64,000 nt of DNA from Ruegeria sp. Alg231-54 (GTDB lineage Bacteria; Pseudomonadota; Alphaproteobacteria; Rhodobacterales; Rhodobacteraceae). A program made the translations under genes and the position numbers. A model generated the notes under the pieces. It searched no databases. It worked only from the letters and a program-made list of their open reading frames with translations, and had not been told where the DNA came from. Where the stretch lies: assembly GCF_900143525.1 (NCBI RefSeq), contig NZ_FREZ01000009.1, positions 124,007 through 188,006 of the forward strand. Direction: 5' to 3'. Below, one piece after another: positions 34,201-42,780 of the stretch; the first letter of the stretch is position 1; the number at the start of each line of letters is the position of its first letter.

Positions 34201-34377
34201 GAATGCAGTCCCTCTTTCAAGTTGCAGAACGGCTGCACGAAAAAGGCGGTCGAGCGCGAACGCGTCGGCACATACTGTCTGGTACTCTGCCTGCCTCAGG
34301 CACGGGGCGGATTTCCACCCGCCCTACAAGTGTGGGGAAAACCCACCCTCCGCGTCAAGTCCTGTCCTGCGTCGGTA

Positions 34378-35733
34378 TCAGATCGCCGAGCTATGTCCCG
34401 CCTTGCTCAGATCATAGGCGTCAAAGGTGCGGGCGATCATCCGGGTCAGCGCGCGCGCCTCAGGCGGGATGAACAGGCCGTCTTCAGAGACGCTTAGCAA
34501 CCCGTCGAAAGTTGCGTTTGCGGTCTGGTACATCCCCTGCAATTCCGCGGCGGTGATGTTGTGGTCGCGCAGAATTTCGGCAGTATCTATACGGAAATCG
34601 CACATCAACGCTTCGATCAATCGGGCGCGCAAGATGTCTTGACCTTTGAATAAGTGCCCACGGGATATTGAGAACCGACCTTCGCGGATCGCTTTGGTAT
34701 GCGCCGACGTTGCCGGTGCGTTCTGGGCATATCCTTGCGGGAATCGCGAGATCGAGCTTGCACCAATTCCAATCAGAACGTCGGACTGATCGTCGGTGTA
34801 GCCCTGAAAGTTGCGTTTTAGCCTTCCCGTGTTCAGTGCGTGCGTCAGCCCGTCATCCTGCGTGGCAAAGTGATCAATGCCGATTTCGGCATACTTGTCC
34901 CACAGGAACAGGCGCCGGGCCGTATCGAACAGATCCAGGCGGTCTTCGGGTGTGGGCAGGGCATCCGTCGGGATCAGCTGTTGCCGCTTGGCCATCCACG
35001 GCACATGCGCATACCCGTACAATGCCACCCGGTCCGGGCTGAGCGACAGCAATTTCTGCACGCTTTCAGTCATCCGCGCCTTGGTCTGGTGCGGCAGACC
35101 ATACAGAATATCGGCATTCAGGCTGGCAATGCCGCGCGCGCGGATCATTTCTATGGCCTTGCGAGTGGTGTCGTAACTTTGGATGCGTCCGATGGTTTTC
35201 TGAATTTCGTCGTCGAAATCCTGCACGCCGATAGACGCACGGTTCATGCCGGCCTCGGCCAATGCATCGAGCCGACCCTCGTCAATCTCGTTCGGGTCGA
35301 TTTCCACCGAGAACTCTGCATCCGAACCCAGTGGGACAATCTCAAGAATCCGGGCGGCCAGATCGCGCATCAGATCGGGGTTCAGCAGGGTGGGAGTACC
35401 ACCGCCCCAATGCAGGCGCGAAAGGATTGCCCCCGCAGGAAGGTGGGCGGCCAGCAGGTCCAACTCGGCCTTGAGGACATCCACATAGGCGATCACCGGG
35501 TTGTCGGTCTGGGTGCCTTGCGTCCGGCAAGCGCAGAACCAACACAGCCTGCGGCAGAACGGGACGTGGACGTACAGTGACACGGAACTGCCGGGCTTAA
35601 TCCCGGAAATCCAGTCGCCAAAAAGACTTTGCCCGACATCGTTGCTGAAATGTGGGGCGGTGGGATAGCTTGTGTAACGCGGGACTTTCGCGTCAAATAG
35701 TCCAAGCTGTGCCAATTGCGGTTTCACTATCAT
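34378..35733 (-). CDS. hemN: Oxygen-independent coproporphyrinogen III oxidase
   Basis: A 451-residue radical SAM enzyme that decarboxylates coproporphyrinogen III to protoporphyrinogen IX without oxygen. The cluster motif is CRRLCWFCAC (C60, C64, C67, with C69). The glycine-rich HWGGGTPTLL and the NADILYGLPHQTK segments follow. Its length matches true HemN rather than HemW. An FNR-type box (35769-35782) lies 36 bp upstream, shared with the divergent fnrL, consistent with low-oxygen induction. Confidence 0.94.
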   Translation of the reverse strand: MIVKPQLAQLGLFDAKVPRYTSYPTAPHFSNDVGQSLFGDWISGIKPGSSVSLYVHVPFCRRLCWFCACRTQGTQTDNPVIAYVDVLKAELDLLAAHLPAGAILSRLHWGGGTPTLLNPDLMRDLAARILEIVPLGSDAEFSVEIDPNEIDEGRLDALAEAGMNRASIGVQDFDDEIQKTIGRIQSYDTTRKAIEMIRARGIASLNADILYGLPHQTKARMTESVQKLLSLSPDRVALYGYAHVPWMAKRQQLIPTDALPTPEDRLDLFDTARRLFLWDKYAEIGIDHFATQDDGLTHALNTGRLKRNFQGYTDDQSDVLIGIGASSISRFPQGYAQNAPATSAHTKAIREGRFSISRGHLFKGQDILRARLIEALMCDFRIDTAEILRDHNITAAELQGMYQTANATFDGLLSVSEDGLFIPPEARALTRMIARTFDAYDLSKAGHSSAI

Positions 35734-35768
35734 ACCGATACCGTTAAGCCACGGCCGTCTATGAAGCC

Positions 35769-35782
35769 TTGACCGAGATCAA
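35769..35782. promoter_or_regulatory. FNR-type box between hemN and fnrL
   Basis: TTGAC-CGAG-ATCAA matches the FNR consensus TTGAT-N4-ATCAA at nine of ten positions. It lies 15 bp upstream of the fnrL ATG and 36 bp upstream of hemN. The closeness to fnrL suggests negative autoregulation, while hemN would be activated; that division is inferred. Confidence 0.8.
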
Positions 35783-35797
35783 GTGGAACCGCGAACG

Positions 35798-36538
35798 ATG
35801 TTAAAAGCGCAATTTGACCATACCAACTGTTCGGACTGCCCCATTCGGCACCGAGCCGTCTGTGCACATTGTGATGTCGATGAATTGGAAGAGCTTGAAG
35901 GCATCAAGTATTACCGGACCTTTGAGGCGGGCCAAACGGTTATCTGGTCGGGGGATCAGATGAATTTTGTGGGCTCTGTCGTGTCGGGCATCGCCTCGTT
36001 GACCCAGACGATGGAAGATGGTCGGACGCAAATGGTCGGCCTGCTATTGCCCAGCGATTTTGTCGGACGACCCGGTCGGGAAACAGCGCCCTACGACGTG
36101 TTGGCCACAACCGATTTGGTCATGTGCTGTTTTCGCAAGAAACCGTTCGAAACCCTGATGGGCAACACGCCGCACATCGCCCATCGACTGCTGCAGATGA
36201 CGCTGGATGAGCTGGACGCGGCGCGTGAATGGATGTTGGTTCTCGGGCGCAAAACCGCGCGCGAGAAGATTGCAAGCCTGCTGTCAATCATTGCCCGGCG
36301 GGATGCTTCAATTGCGCCCAAGCAAAAACCTGGCCCGATTGTCTTTGACCTGCCGCTGACGCGTGAGGCTATGGCAGATTATCTGGGATTAACCCTTGAA
36401 ACCGTAAGTCGCCAGATTTCGGCCCTGAAGAAAGAAGGGGTTATCGAGTTGGAAGGCAAACGCCACGTGACAATCCCCGACATGCGGCGCCTGATGGACG
36501 AGGCCGGCGACGACTCGGATGGCGGTTTTCTGGTTTAA
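35798..36538 (+). CDS. fnrL: FnrL, oxygen-sensing Crp/Fnr-family regulator
   Basis: A 246-residue FNR protein. Cysteines C11, C14, C22 and C25 in the N-terminus (NCSDCPIRHRAVC) and a central Cys in MCCFRK provide [4Fe-4S] ligands. A cyclic-nucleotide-binding-like core precedes the HTH (ADYLGLTLETVSRQISALKK). It activates microaerobic genes such as ccoNOQP and hemN. The ATG at 35798 is chosen; a GTG five codons upstream overlaps the FNR box end. It is divergent from hemN. Three FNR boxes occur in this window. Confidence 0.93.
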   Translation: MLKAQFDHTNCSDCPIRHRAVCAHCDVDELEELEGIKYYRTFEAGQTVIWSGDQMNFVGSVVSGIASLTQTMEDGRTQMVGLLLPSDFVGRPGRETAPYDVLATTDLVMCCFRKKPFETLMGNTPHIAHRLLQMTLDELDAAREWMLVLGRKTAREKIASLLSIIARRDASIAPKQKPGPIVFDLPLTREAMADYLGLTLETVSRQISALKKEGVIELEGKRHVTIPDMRRLMDEAGDDSDGGFLV

Positions 36539-36602
36539 GCCTGTTCTGCTGCGTGCAGTCGTGATTTACTGAACCTGTGAATGAACCACGCAGGAGCAAG
36601 GC

Positions 36603-36857
36603 ATGGAATTCAGTAGCATTTTGGCAATGCTTGTCATCGGTGCGATCGCCGGATGGCTGTCGGGCAAAATCATGGAAGGTCGAGGATTCGGCCTGATCGG
36701 AAATATCATAGTCGGAATCGTGGGCGCCTTTCTTGCAGGCTTGATTTTCCCGGCGCTGGGTTTTTCGGTCGGTGGGGGTGTGTTTTCGGCGATACTCTTC
36801 GCAACCATCGGCGCGGTCATACTGTTGTTTGTGATTGGTCTCATAAAACGCGTATAG
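36603..36857 (+). CDS. GlsB/YeaQ/YmgE family small membrane protein
   Basis: An 84-residue very hydrophobic protein of the transglycosylase-associated/YeaQ family. It has three predicted membrane segments with the glycine-rich IAGWLSGKIMEGRGFGLIGN motif. The ATG has AGGAG eight bases upstream. Members are associated with stress and stationary phase, but the molecular role is not established. The adjacent uspA gene is convergent. Confidence 0.88.
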   Translation: MEFSSILAMLVIGAIAGWLSGKIMEGRGFGLIGNIIVGIVGAFLAGLIFPALGFSVGGGVFSAILFATIGAVILLFVIGLIKRV

Positions 36858-36903
36858 GCCACCCGTTCGAACGGATGGCCCCCCGAATCGGAAAAACTTA
36901 CAG

Positions 36904-37743
36904 TCAGTGTGCCAGAAACACTGGTACCGAGGCTTGTTCCAACATGTTGCGGGTTGCCCCGCCCAGGATGGCTTCGCGGAATCTTGAATGGCCGTAAGCG
37001 CCCATGACGATCATGTCCGCTTCGCTGTCGGCGGCGTGCCTGTTCAGGATGTCTGACACACGGGGCATGGTTTTGCTGAGCACGTCGATCTCACACTTGG
37101 TCCCGTGCCGGGCCAGCATCTGAGACAATAGCCCGCCGGGATCAGAGCGGTCAGGACCGTGGCGCGGCGGGTCTATAACGACAATCCGAACCAGATCGGC
37201 TTGCGTCAGAAAGGGCAGGGCGCATCGGATGGCGCGCATGGCTTCGACACTTTCATTCCATCCGATCATGATAGTGCCGGGTCGCTCGAATGGCGGTGTG
37301 TTATCCGGCGTAACCAGAATGGGTGCGTGACCTTCGAACATGGCGGCTTCGACAATAGGCTCAGCCTCGGCGCTGCGGTCTTTGCCATAGGGTTGCGGCA
37401 GAACGACCAGATCCGAGAACCTGGCACGATGCGCCACGTGTCGACCAATATCGGCGATCTGAGCGACCCCGCTTTCGGCAGACCAGCGAATACCGGATTT
37501 GCCCAGATATTCCTGTGTGTGCGTCAGCAGCTCCTCTGCGTCTGCATTGGCACGGCTCAGCGTTTCTTGCAGGACCAGCGCATTGGCGCCTGCATAGTAA
37601 TAGCCCGCTTGGCTGCGATCGACGCCAAGGCATAGCGCTTCGGCATGCGCATCCTGTGCATTTGCCAGTGCAGCCATTTGCGCCAACGCCGATTGTGATT
37701 GTTCCGAGTCGGTTACGACTGTGAGAAGAGATTTGTACGCCAT
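36904..37743 (-). CDS. Universal stress protein with two Usp domains
   Basis: A 279-residue tandem UspA protein. The second domain keeps the nucleotide-binding signature MGAYGHSRFREAILGGATRN near the C-terminus; the first is degenerate. The start MAYKSLLTVVTD at 37743 has AGAGG seven bases upstream; the longer frame adds ten residues. It is divergent from ccoN, and both share an FNR-type box at 37832-37845, so induction under oxygen limitation is likely. This pairing with cbb3 oxidase genes is common in alphaproteobacteria. Confidence 0.9.
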   Translation of the reverse strand: MAYKSLLTVVTDSEQSQSALAQMAALANAQDAHAEALCLGVDRSQAGYYYAGANALVLQETLSRANADAEELLTHTQEYLGKSGIRWSAESGVAQIADIGRHVAHRARFSDLVVLPQPYGKDRSAEAEPIVEAAMFEGHAPILVTPDNTPPFERPGTIMIGWNESVEAMRAIRCALPFLTQADLVRIVVIDPPRHGPDRSDPGGLLSQMLARHGTKCEIDVLSKTMPRVSDILNRHAADSEADMIVMGAYGHSRFREAILGGATRNMLEQASVPVFLAH

Positions 37744-37831
37744 TTTGACCTCTTGTCTTCGGGGCTGAGACACCTGCGGCTACGCAGCTCAGTCTAAGGC
37801 TTAGGATTGTCACAGATTTCAGGTTAATGTT

Positions 37832-37845
37832 TTGATACAGATCAA
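37832..37845. promoter_or_regulatory. FNR-type box between uspA and ccoN
   Basis: TTGAT-ACAG-ATCAA is a perfect match to the FNR consensus. It lies 89 bp upstream of the uspA start and 93 bp upstream of the ccoN start, so it can serve both divergent transcripts. Confidence 0.9.
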
Positions 37846-37938
37846 AGCAAGATTGGCCGCTGTCGGACAAAACAACGGCCAGTCAAAAGGGTTCCGCGAC
37901 AAATAAGAATCGCGCGGGGCATGGCAAAGGGACGCAAT

Positions 37939-39546
37939 ATGTCAAATTACATCAAGCTGATCGTGCTTGGTCTGATCGCGATATTCGCGGCGATCGGAAC
38001 CAATTACGCACGCGATTTGGCGTATCAGGTGCATGCAATTCTGGTGATGCTGATCGCCGGTGGGTTGTTCATCTGGACGCTGAGAAATACGGATGAGCCA
38101 GATATCCTCGTCGACCGTTCAGCCGAGTACATGGATGACGTGATCCGCTATGGCGTGATCGCAACTGCCTTCTGGGGGGTGGTCGGGTTCCTTGCGGGGA
38201 CTTTTATCGCCTTTCAGCTCGCTTTTCCTGTGCTGAACTTCGAATGGGCGCAAGGTTATCTGAACTTTGGCCGTTTGCGCCCGCTGCACACCTCCGCGGT
38301 GATTTTTGCCTTTGGCGGCAACGCGCTAATCGCGACATCGTTCTATGTCGTACAGCGCACAAGCGCCGCGCGCCTTTGGGGCGGAAATCTGGCATGGTTT
38401 GTGTTCTGGGGCTATCAGCTGTTCATCGTGCTCGCCGCAACCGGCTACGTTCTGGGCGGGACCCAGTCCAAGGAATACGCTGAACCCGAATGGTATGTTG
38501 ACCTTTGGCTGACCATCGTTTGGGTGGCCTATCTGGCCGTCTATCTGGGGACGATCGTCAAACGGAAAGAACCCCACATCTACGTGGCAAACTGGTTCTA
38601 TCTGGCCTTTATCGTCACAGTCGCCATGCTGCATCTGGTTAATAACATGACCGTCCCCGTCAGCATCTGGGGTTCTAAATCGGTCATCGTCTGGTCGGGT
38701 GTACAAGACGCCATGATCCAGTGGTGGTATGGCCACAACGCCGTGGGCTTTTTCCTGACTGCGGGCTTCCTGGGCATGATGTATTACTTCATCCCAAAAC
38801 AGGCCGAGCGTCCGGTGTTCAGTTACAAGCTGTCGATCATCCACTTTTGGGCGCTGATCTTCCTGTATATCTGGGCCGGTCCGCACCACCTGCACTATAC
38901 CGCGCTGCCGGATTGGGCGTCGACGCTGGGCATGGTGTTCTCGATCATCCTGTGGATGCCGTCCTGGGGTGGCATGATCAACGGCCTGATGACCCTGTCG
39001 GGCGCATGGGACAAGCTGCGTACTGACCCGGTGATCCGGATGATGGTGATCTCGGTCGGCTTCTACGGCATGTCCACCTTTGAAGGCCCGATGATGTCGA
39101 TCCGCGCGGTCAACAGCCTCAGCCACTACACCGACTGGACCATTGGTCACGTACACTCGGGCGCGCTGGGTTGGAACGGCATGATCACCTTTGGTGCGCT
39201 GTACTTCCTGGTGCCTGTGCTGTGGAAGCGTGAGCGTCTGTATTCGCTGCAGATGGTCAGCTGGCACTTCTGGCTCGCCACCATCGGTATCGTTCTGTAC
39301 GCCGCGTCGATGTGGGTCACCGGTATCATGGAAGGCCTGATGTGGCGTGAAGTGGATGCAAACGGCTTCCTGGTGAACTCGTTCGCTGACACCGTGGCTG
39401 CTAAGTTCCCGATGTATGTGGTGCGTGCTTTGGGTGGCGTGATGTTCGTCGCTGGCGCGTTGATCATGTGCTACAACCTGTGGATGACTGTGCGGAAAGC
39501 GCCGGCCAAAGAGGCCAGCCTGACCGTCGCGGTCCCGGCTGAATAG
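37939..39546 (+). CDS. ccoN: Cytochrome cbb3 oxidase catalytic subunit I
   Basis: A 535-residue haem-copper oxidase subunit with twelve or more membrane helices that reduces O2 with high affinity. Haem and copper ligand regions are visible: [30 protein letters not shown], the double histidine in [14 protein letters not shown], and the C-terminal [15 protein letters not shown]. The ATG at 37939 ([11 protein letters not shown]) has AGGGA eight bases upstream; an earlier in-frame ATG adds six residues. It is the first gene of ccoNOQP. Confidence 0.96.
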   Translation: MSNYIKLIVLGLIAIFAAIGTNYARDLAYQVHAILVMLIAGGLFIWTLRNTDEPDILVDRSAEYMDDVIRYGVIATAFWGVVGFLAGTFIAFQLAFPVLNFEWAQGYLNFGRLRPLHTSAVIFAFGGNALIATSFYVVQRTSAARLWGGNLAWFVFWGYQLFIVLAATGYVLGGTQSKEYAEPEWYVDLWLTIVWVAYLAVYLGTIVKRKEPHIYVANWFYLAFIVTVAMLHLVNNMTVPVSIWGSKSVIVWSGVQDAMIQWWYGHNAVGFFLTAGFLGMMYYFIPKQAERPVFSYKLSIIHFWALIFLYIWAGPHHLHYTALPDWASTLGMVFSIILWMPSWGGMINGLMTLSGAWDKLRTDPVIRMMVISVGFYGMSTFEGPMMSIRAVNSLSHYTDWTIGHVHSGALGWNGMITFGALYFLVPVLWKRERLYSLQMVSWHFWLATIGIVLYAASMWVTGIMEGLMWREVDANGFLVNSFADTVAAKFPMYVVRALGGVMFVAGALIMCYNLWMTVRKAPAKEASLTVAVPAE

Positions 39547-39559
39547 GAGGGCCGGAGCA

Positions 39560-40288
39560 ATGGCAATTCTCGACAAACATAAGATCCTCGAGACCAACGC
39601 GACCCTCCTGCTGATCTTCAGCTTTTTGGTCGTGACCATCGGTGGCATCGTGCAGATCACCCCGCTGTTCTATCTTGAGAACACCATTGAGAAGGTGGAG
39701 GGCATGCGCCCTTACACCCCTCTCGAAATGGCGGGCCGTGATATTTACATCCGCGAAGGCTGCTATACCTGCCACAGCCAGATGATCCGCCCGATGCGGG
39801 ACGAGGTCGAACGCTATGGCCACTACTCGCTGGCGGCTGAATCGATGTATGACCACCCGTTCCAATGGGGGTCCAAGCGTACCGGTCCTGATCTGGCCCG
39901 TGTCGGTGGCCGCTATTCCGACCAGTGGCACGTGGATCACCTGCGTGACCCGCAGTCGGTGGTCCCTGAATCGGTGATGCCGAAATACGGCTTCCTCGAG
40001 CATCGCAAGATCGACGGCAAGTATATCGGTGATGTTATGGCGGCGAATGCCGTCGTGGGCACGCCCTATACCGAAGAGATGCTGGCAAACGCACAGGCCG
40101 ACTTCCGAGCGCAGGCCGACCCGGACAGCGACTATGATGGTCTGCTGGAACGGTACGGTGACAAGGTCAGCATTCGAAACTTCGACGGTCAGCCGGAACT
40201 GACCGAAGCCGATGCGTTGGTTGCTTATCTGCAGATGCTGGGAACACTGGTCGATTTCTCGACCTTCACCCCAGACCCGAGCCGCTAA
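39560..40288 (+). CDS. ccoO: Cytochrome cbb3 oxidase subunit II (monohaem cytochrome c)
   Basis: A 242-residue protein with one N-terminal membrane anchor ([19 protein letters not shown]) and one haem c site, CYTCH, followed by [15 protein letters not shown]. It passes electrons from CcoP to CcoN in the periplasm. It starts 13 bp after ccoN with a good GGAGGG site. Confidence 0.96.
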   Translation: MAILDKHKILETNATLLLIFSFLVVTIGGIVQITPLFYLENTIEKVEGMRPYTPLEMAGRDIYIREGCYTCHSQMIRPMRDEVERYGHYSLAAESMYDHPFQWGSKRTGPDLARVGGRYSDQWHVDHLRDPQSVVPESVMPKYGFLEHRKIDGKYIGDVMAANAVVGTPYTEEMLANAQADFRAQADPDSDYDGLLERYGDKVSIRNFDGQPELTEADALVAYLQMLGTLVDFSTFTPDPSR

Positions 40289-40299
40289 AGGAGGGTGTG

Positions 40300-40536
40300 A
40301 TGGAAGAATACACAATCCTGAGGCAATTCGCGGATAGCTGGATGCTGTTGGTACTGTTTGTCTTCTTTGTTGGCATCGTGATCTGGGTTTTCCGTCCCGG
40401 AGCCAGCAAAGAATACAAGGACACCGCCAACATCCCGTTCCGGCACGAAGATGCCCCTGCGCCCCTTAGAGGCGACGAAACAGCTGCGCCCCGTTGGGGC
40501 GACAAACCCGCCACATCCAAGGAGGCGCGGCAATGA
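40300..40536 (+). CDS. ccoQ: Cytochrome cbb3 oxidase small subunit CcoQ
   Basis: A 78-residue protein with a single membrane helix (SWMLLVLFVFFVGIVIWVF) and a charged tail that stabilises the cbb3 complex. The ATG at 40300 follows AAAGGAGGG; a GTG directly before it is in frame but less likely. The stop codon overlaps the ccoP ATG (ATGA). Confidence 0.93.
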   Translation: MEEYTILRQFADSWMLLVLFVFFVGIVIWVFRPGASKEYKDTANIPFRHEDAPAPLRGDETAAPRWGDKPATSKEARQ

Positions 40537-41396
40537 GCAAGATACCTGAAAAACAGCCGGGCGATCCAAACACAACCGGACACTCCTGGGATGGCATCGA
40601 AGAGTTCGACAATCCCATGCCGCGCTGGTGGCTTTGGACCTTTTATGTCACCATTATCTGGGGCGTGATATACACAATCATGTATCCGGCCTGGCCGCTG
40701 GTTCAGTCCGCAACCGCCGGTGTTCTTGGCTGGTCATCGCGAGAATTGGTGCAGGAAGAGATCGTTTCTTTCGAAGAAGCGAACGCGCCGTGGAACGCCA
40801 AACTGGTTGAAACCTCGCTTGAGGATGTCTCGAAAGATCCCGAGCTGCAGCAATACGCGGTCAACGCGGGCGGTGCGGTGTTCCGGACATGGTGCGCGCA
40901 GTGCCACGGTTCGGGCGCGCAGGGTGCGCCGGGTTTCCCGAACCTGCTGGACGACGCATGGCTCTGGGGCGGTTCGCTGGAAGATATCGAGACCACCATT
41001 GCCTATGGTATTCGGAATGAAGAAAGCGACGACGCGCGCTATTCCGAGATGCCAGCCTTTGGTGAAATACTCGAAAAAGAAGAGGTCACCCAGGTCGTAC
41101 AATACGTCATGTCTCTGACCAATGCGCAAAGCGACGACGCGGCGGCGCAGGCGGGCAAGGTTGTATTTGAGGACAACTGCTCGGCTTGCCATGGCGAAGA
41201 CGGCAAGGGTGACGTCACACAAGGTGCTCCGAACCTGACCGACGCGATCTGGTTATACGGCGGCAGCCAGGAAGCCCTGACAGAAACGGTGACCAACAGC
41301 CGCTTTGGTGTGATGCCCCCGTGGGAAAACCGCCTAACCGAAGCGCAAATCCGCGCCGTCACCGCATATGTCCACCAGTTGGGTGGCGGGCAGTAA
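40533..41396 (+). CDS. ccoP: Cytochrome cbb3 oxidase subunit III (dihaem cytochrome c)
   Basis: A 287-residue protein with an N-terminal anchor (WWLWTFYVTIIWGVIYTIMY) and two haem c sites, CAQCH (121-125) and CSACH (216-220). It accepts electrons from cytochrome c or bc1. The start MSKIPEKQ overlaps the ccoQ stop by four bases; the longer open frame lies inside ccoQ. It ends the ccoNOQP operon, followed by two strong inverted repeats. Confidence 0.95.
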   Translation: MSKIPEKQPGDPNTTGHSWDGIEEFDNPMPRWWLWTFYVTIIWGVIYTIMYPAWPLVQSATAGVLGWSSRELVQEEIVSFEEANAPWNAKLVETSLEDVSKDPELQQYAVNAGGAVFRTWCAQCHGSGAQGAPGFPNLLDDAWLWGGSLEDIETTIAYGIRNEESDDARYSEMPAFGEILEKEEVTQVVQYVMSLTNAQSDDAAAQAGKVVFEDNCSACHGEDGKGDVTQGAPNLTDAIWLYGGSQEALTETVTNSRFGVMPPWENRLTEAQIRAVTAYVHQLGGGQ

Positions 41397-41409
41397 CCGC
41401 AAAAGAATA

Positions 41410-41435
41410 CCTTCGGACGGTTCGCCGTCCGAAGG
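41410..41435. repeat. Inverted repeat after ccoP, hairpin 1
   Basis: CCTTCGGACGG pairs perfectly with CCGTCCGAAGG around TTCG, an extra-stable tetraloop. It starts 14 bp after the ccoP stop and has no T tract. It probably protects the 3' end of the cco mRNA or acts as an atypical terminator. Confidence 0.7.
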
Positions 41436-41440
41436 TTGAG

Positions 41441-41486
41441 GCACCGGCTGTTCCATCTGTTCGCGCGTTTCCTGAACAGCCGGTGC
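41441..41486. repeat. Inverted repeat after ccoP, hairpin 2
   Basis: GCACCGGCTGTTC (41441-41453) pairs perfectly with GAACAGCCGGTGC (41474-41486) around a 20-base loop. It lies directly after hairpin 1 in the 307-bp gap before the small gene at 41704; the rest of that gap shows no other clear signal. Confidence 0.65.
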
Positions 41487-41542
41487 TGCCTCTCTACCTT
41501 ACAAATCACCAGCGAGGCGGTCCAGACGCGGGCTTCGGTTTG

Positions 41543-41704
41543 CTAGTCGCATTGCGAAAAACTGGCGCGTTTGTGTTGCCTCCACCAATGACTTTCCGGC
41601 AACCAACGTTGCTTTTGTCTGTCAGATCCATCCGATGATTTTGGTTCATCCAACTCATGTGTCTGGGTAGCGATCATGAATGACTTTGCAAGAATTGAGA
41701 GCAT
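41543..41704 (-). CDS. Possible small protein, 53 residues
   Basis: A candidate small gene starting at the ATG at 41704 (MLSILAKSFMIATQTHELDE) with a textbook AGGAG seven bases upstream. The longer in-frame form starting at 41737 lacks such a site. The N-terminal 15 residues look like an amphipathic helix and the rest is polar and basic, rich in Trp, Gln and Arg. It lies between the ccoP 3' hairpins and the divergent LysR gene, the usual place for a LysR target. No family is recognised and it may be chance. Confidence 0.4.
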   Translation of the reverse strand: MLSILAKSFMIATQTHELDEPKSSDGSDRQKQRWLPESHWWRQHKRASFSQCD

Positions 41705-41804
41705 CTGACATCTCCTGAGTTTTGTTTCTTCTGTCATCAGGATTGATTTTCAGACTGCAAAATGCGACTCAATTAGCATTTCTATATGTAACCAGGGCTT
41801 ACAT

Positions 41805-42680
41805 ATGAACTGGATGGAGATGCCGCCGCTCGCATCGCTCAGAGCTTTTTCCGCTTTTGCGGCGACACGGAATGTTGTGGACGCGGGCAACTCATTGAAT
41901 GTCAGCCACGCTGCCATCAGCCAGCAATTGCGCGCGCTTGAGAAGCACCTCGAAATTGCGCTGTTGGACCGCACCGGCAAATCCATGACCTTGACGCCTG
42001 AAGGTGAAAGGTTGGCGCGCGCACTGCATCTTGGGTTCGGTGCGATTGGCGATGCCTTGGTCGAACTGACCCAATCCAAACAGGATCGTCCGGTTCACGT
42101 ATCATTGACATCGTCATTTGCCGCGTCATGGCTGATGCCCCGCCTGCCTGCATTTCAGGCCGAACACCTGGATATCCAATTGGCGCTTGATCCGTCACCT
42201 GCACTGGTCAGCCTGGATCCCGGCGGTGTCGATGTAGCCATCCGTTATGGTGCGGGCACATGGCCCGGTGTCCGTACAGAAATGTTGCTGCAAAGCCCTA
42301 TGGTGATCGTCGCGGCCCGCAATCTGGTGGGGGAAAAAACGTCGTGGACTCCAGACGAGCTCAGCGAACTGCCCTGGCTTGAAGAGTTCGGCACCACCGA
42401 GGCAACCAACTGGCTGGCCCGACGTGGTGTCGGGCACGGGCCAAGCGCAGGGCGAATCTCATTGCCCGGCAATCTGCTTTTGGAAGGGTTGCGCGCGGGG
42501 CAGGGCGTAACCGTCACGGCGCGGCATTTTGTCGAAGCAGAAATCACGTCGGGCCAAATCATCGAACTGTTTCGCGAGCCCGAAAACAGCGGATATCACC
42601 TTGTTACTGGCGATTTCCCTCTGCGGCCGGCGGCAAAAACTTTTATTGCATGGCTCAGGCGGCAAGCTGGTAAGATGTGA
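41805..42680 (+). CDS. LysR-family transcriptional regulator (GcvA-like)
   Basis: A 291-residue LTTR with an N-terminal HTH (LNVSHAAISQQLRALEKHL) and a periplasmic-binding-protein-like effector domain containing GVDVAIRYGAGTWPGV, typical of the GcvA subgroup. Targets and ligand are unknown. It is inserted between ccoP and ccoG on the same strand, with about 400 bp to ccoP and 100 bp to ccoG. The divergent small reading frame at 41543-41704 could be a target. Confidence 0.9.
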   Translation: MNWMEMPPLASLRAFSAFAATRNVVDAGNSLNVSHAAISQQLRALEKHLEIALLDRTGKSMTLTPEGERLARALHLGFGAIGDALVELTQSKQDRPVHVSLTSSFAASWLMPRLPAFQAEHLDIQLALDPSPALVSLDPGGVDVAIRYGAGTWPGVRTEMLLQSPMVIVAARNLVGEKTSWTPDELSELPWLEEFGTTEATNWLARRGVGHGPSAGRISLPGNLLLEGLRAGQGVTVTARHFVEAEITSGQIIELFREPENSGYHLVTGDFPLRPAAKTFIAWLRRQAGKM

Positions 42681-42705
42681 CAAAAGGTGTCTGCACGATG
42701 CGCTT

Positions 42706-42719
42706 TTGACCCATGTCAA
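42706..42719. promoter_or_regulatory. FNR-type box upstream of ccoG
   Basis: TTGAC-CCAT-GTCAA is a perfect palindrome matching the FNR consensus at eight of ten positions. It lies 61 bp upstream of the ccoG GTG, a typical activator distance, so ccoGHIS is probably induced with ccoNOQP. Confidence 0.75.
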
Positions 42720-42780
42720 AGTGGCTACCTTTGTGTTCTGGAAAAAGACACCGTGATATAGCCACATCTGGAGCCAGCCC

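Noticed and set aside
34201..34377. Possible hidden gene or RNA between the EF-G-like gene and hemN
   Set aside because: Only short GC-rich repeats are present; no frame, RNA fold or promoter can be supported.
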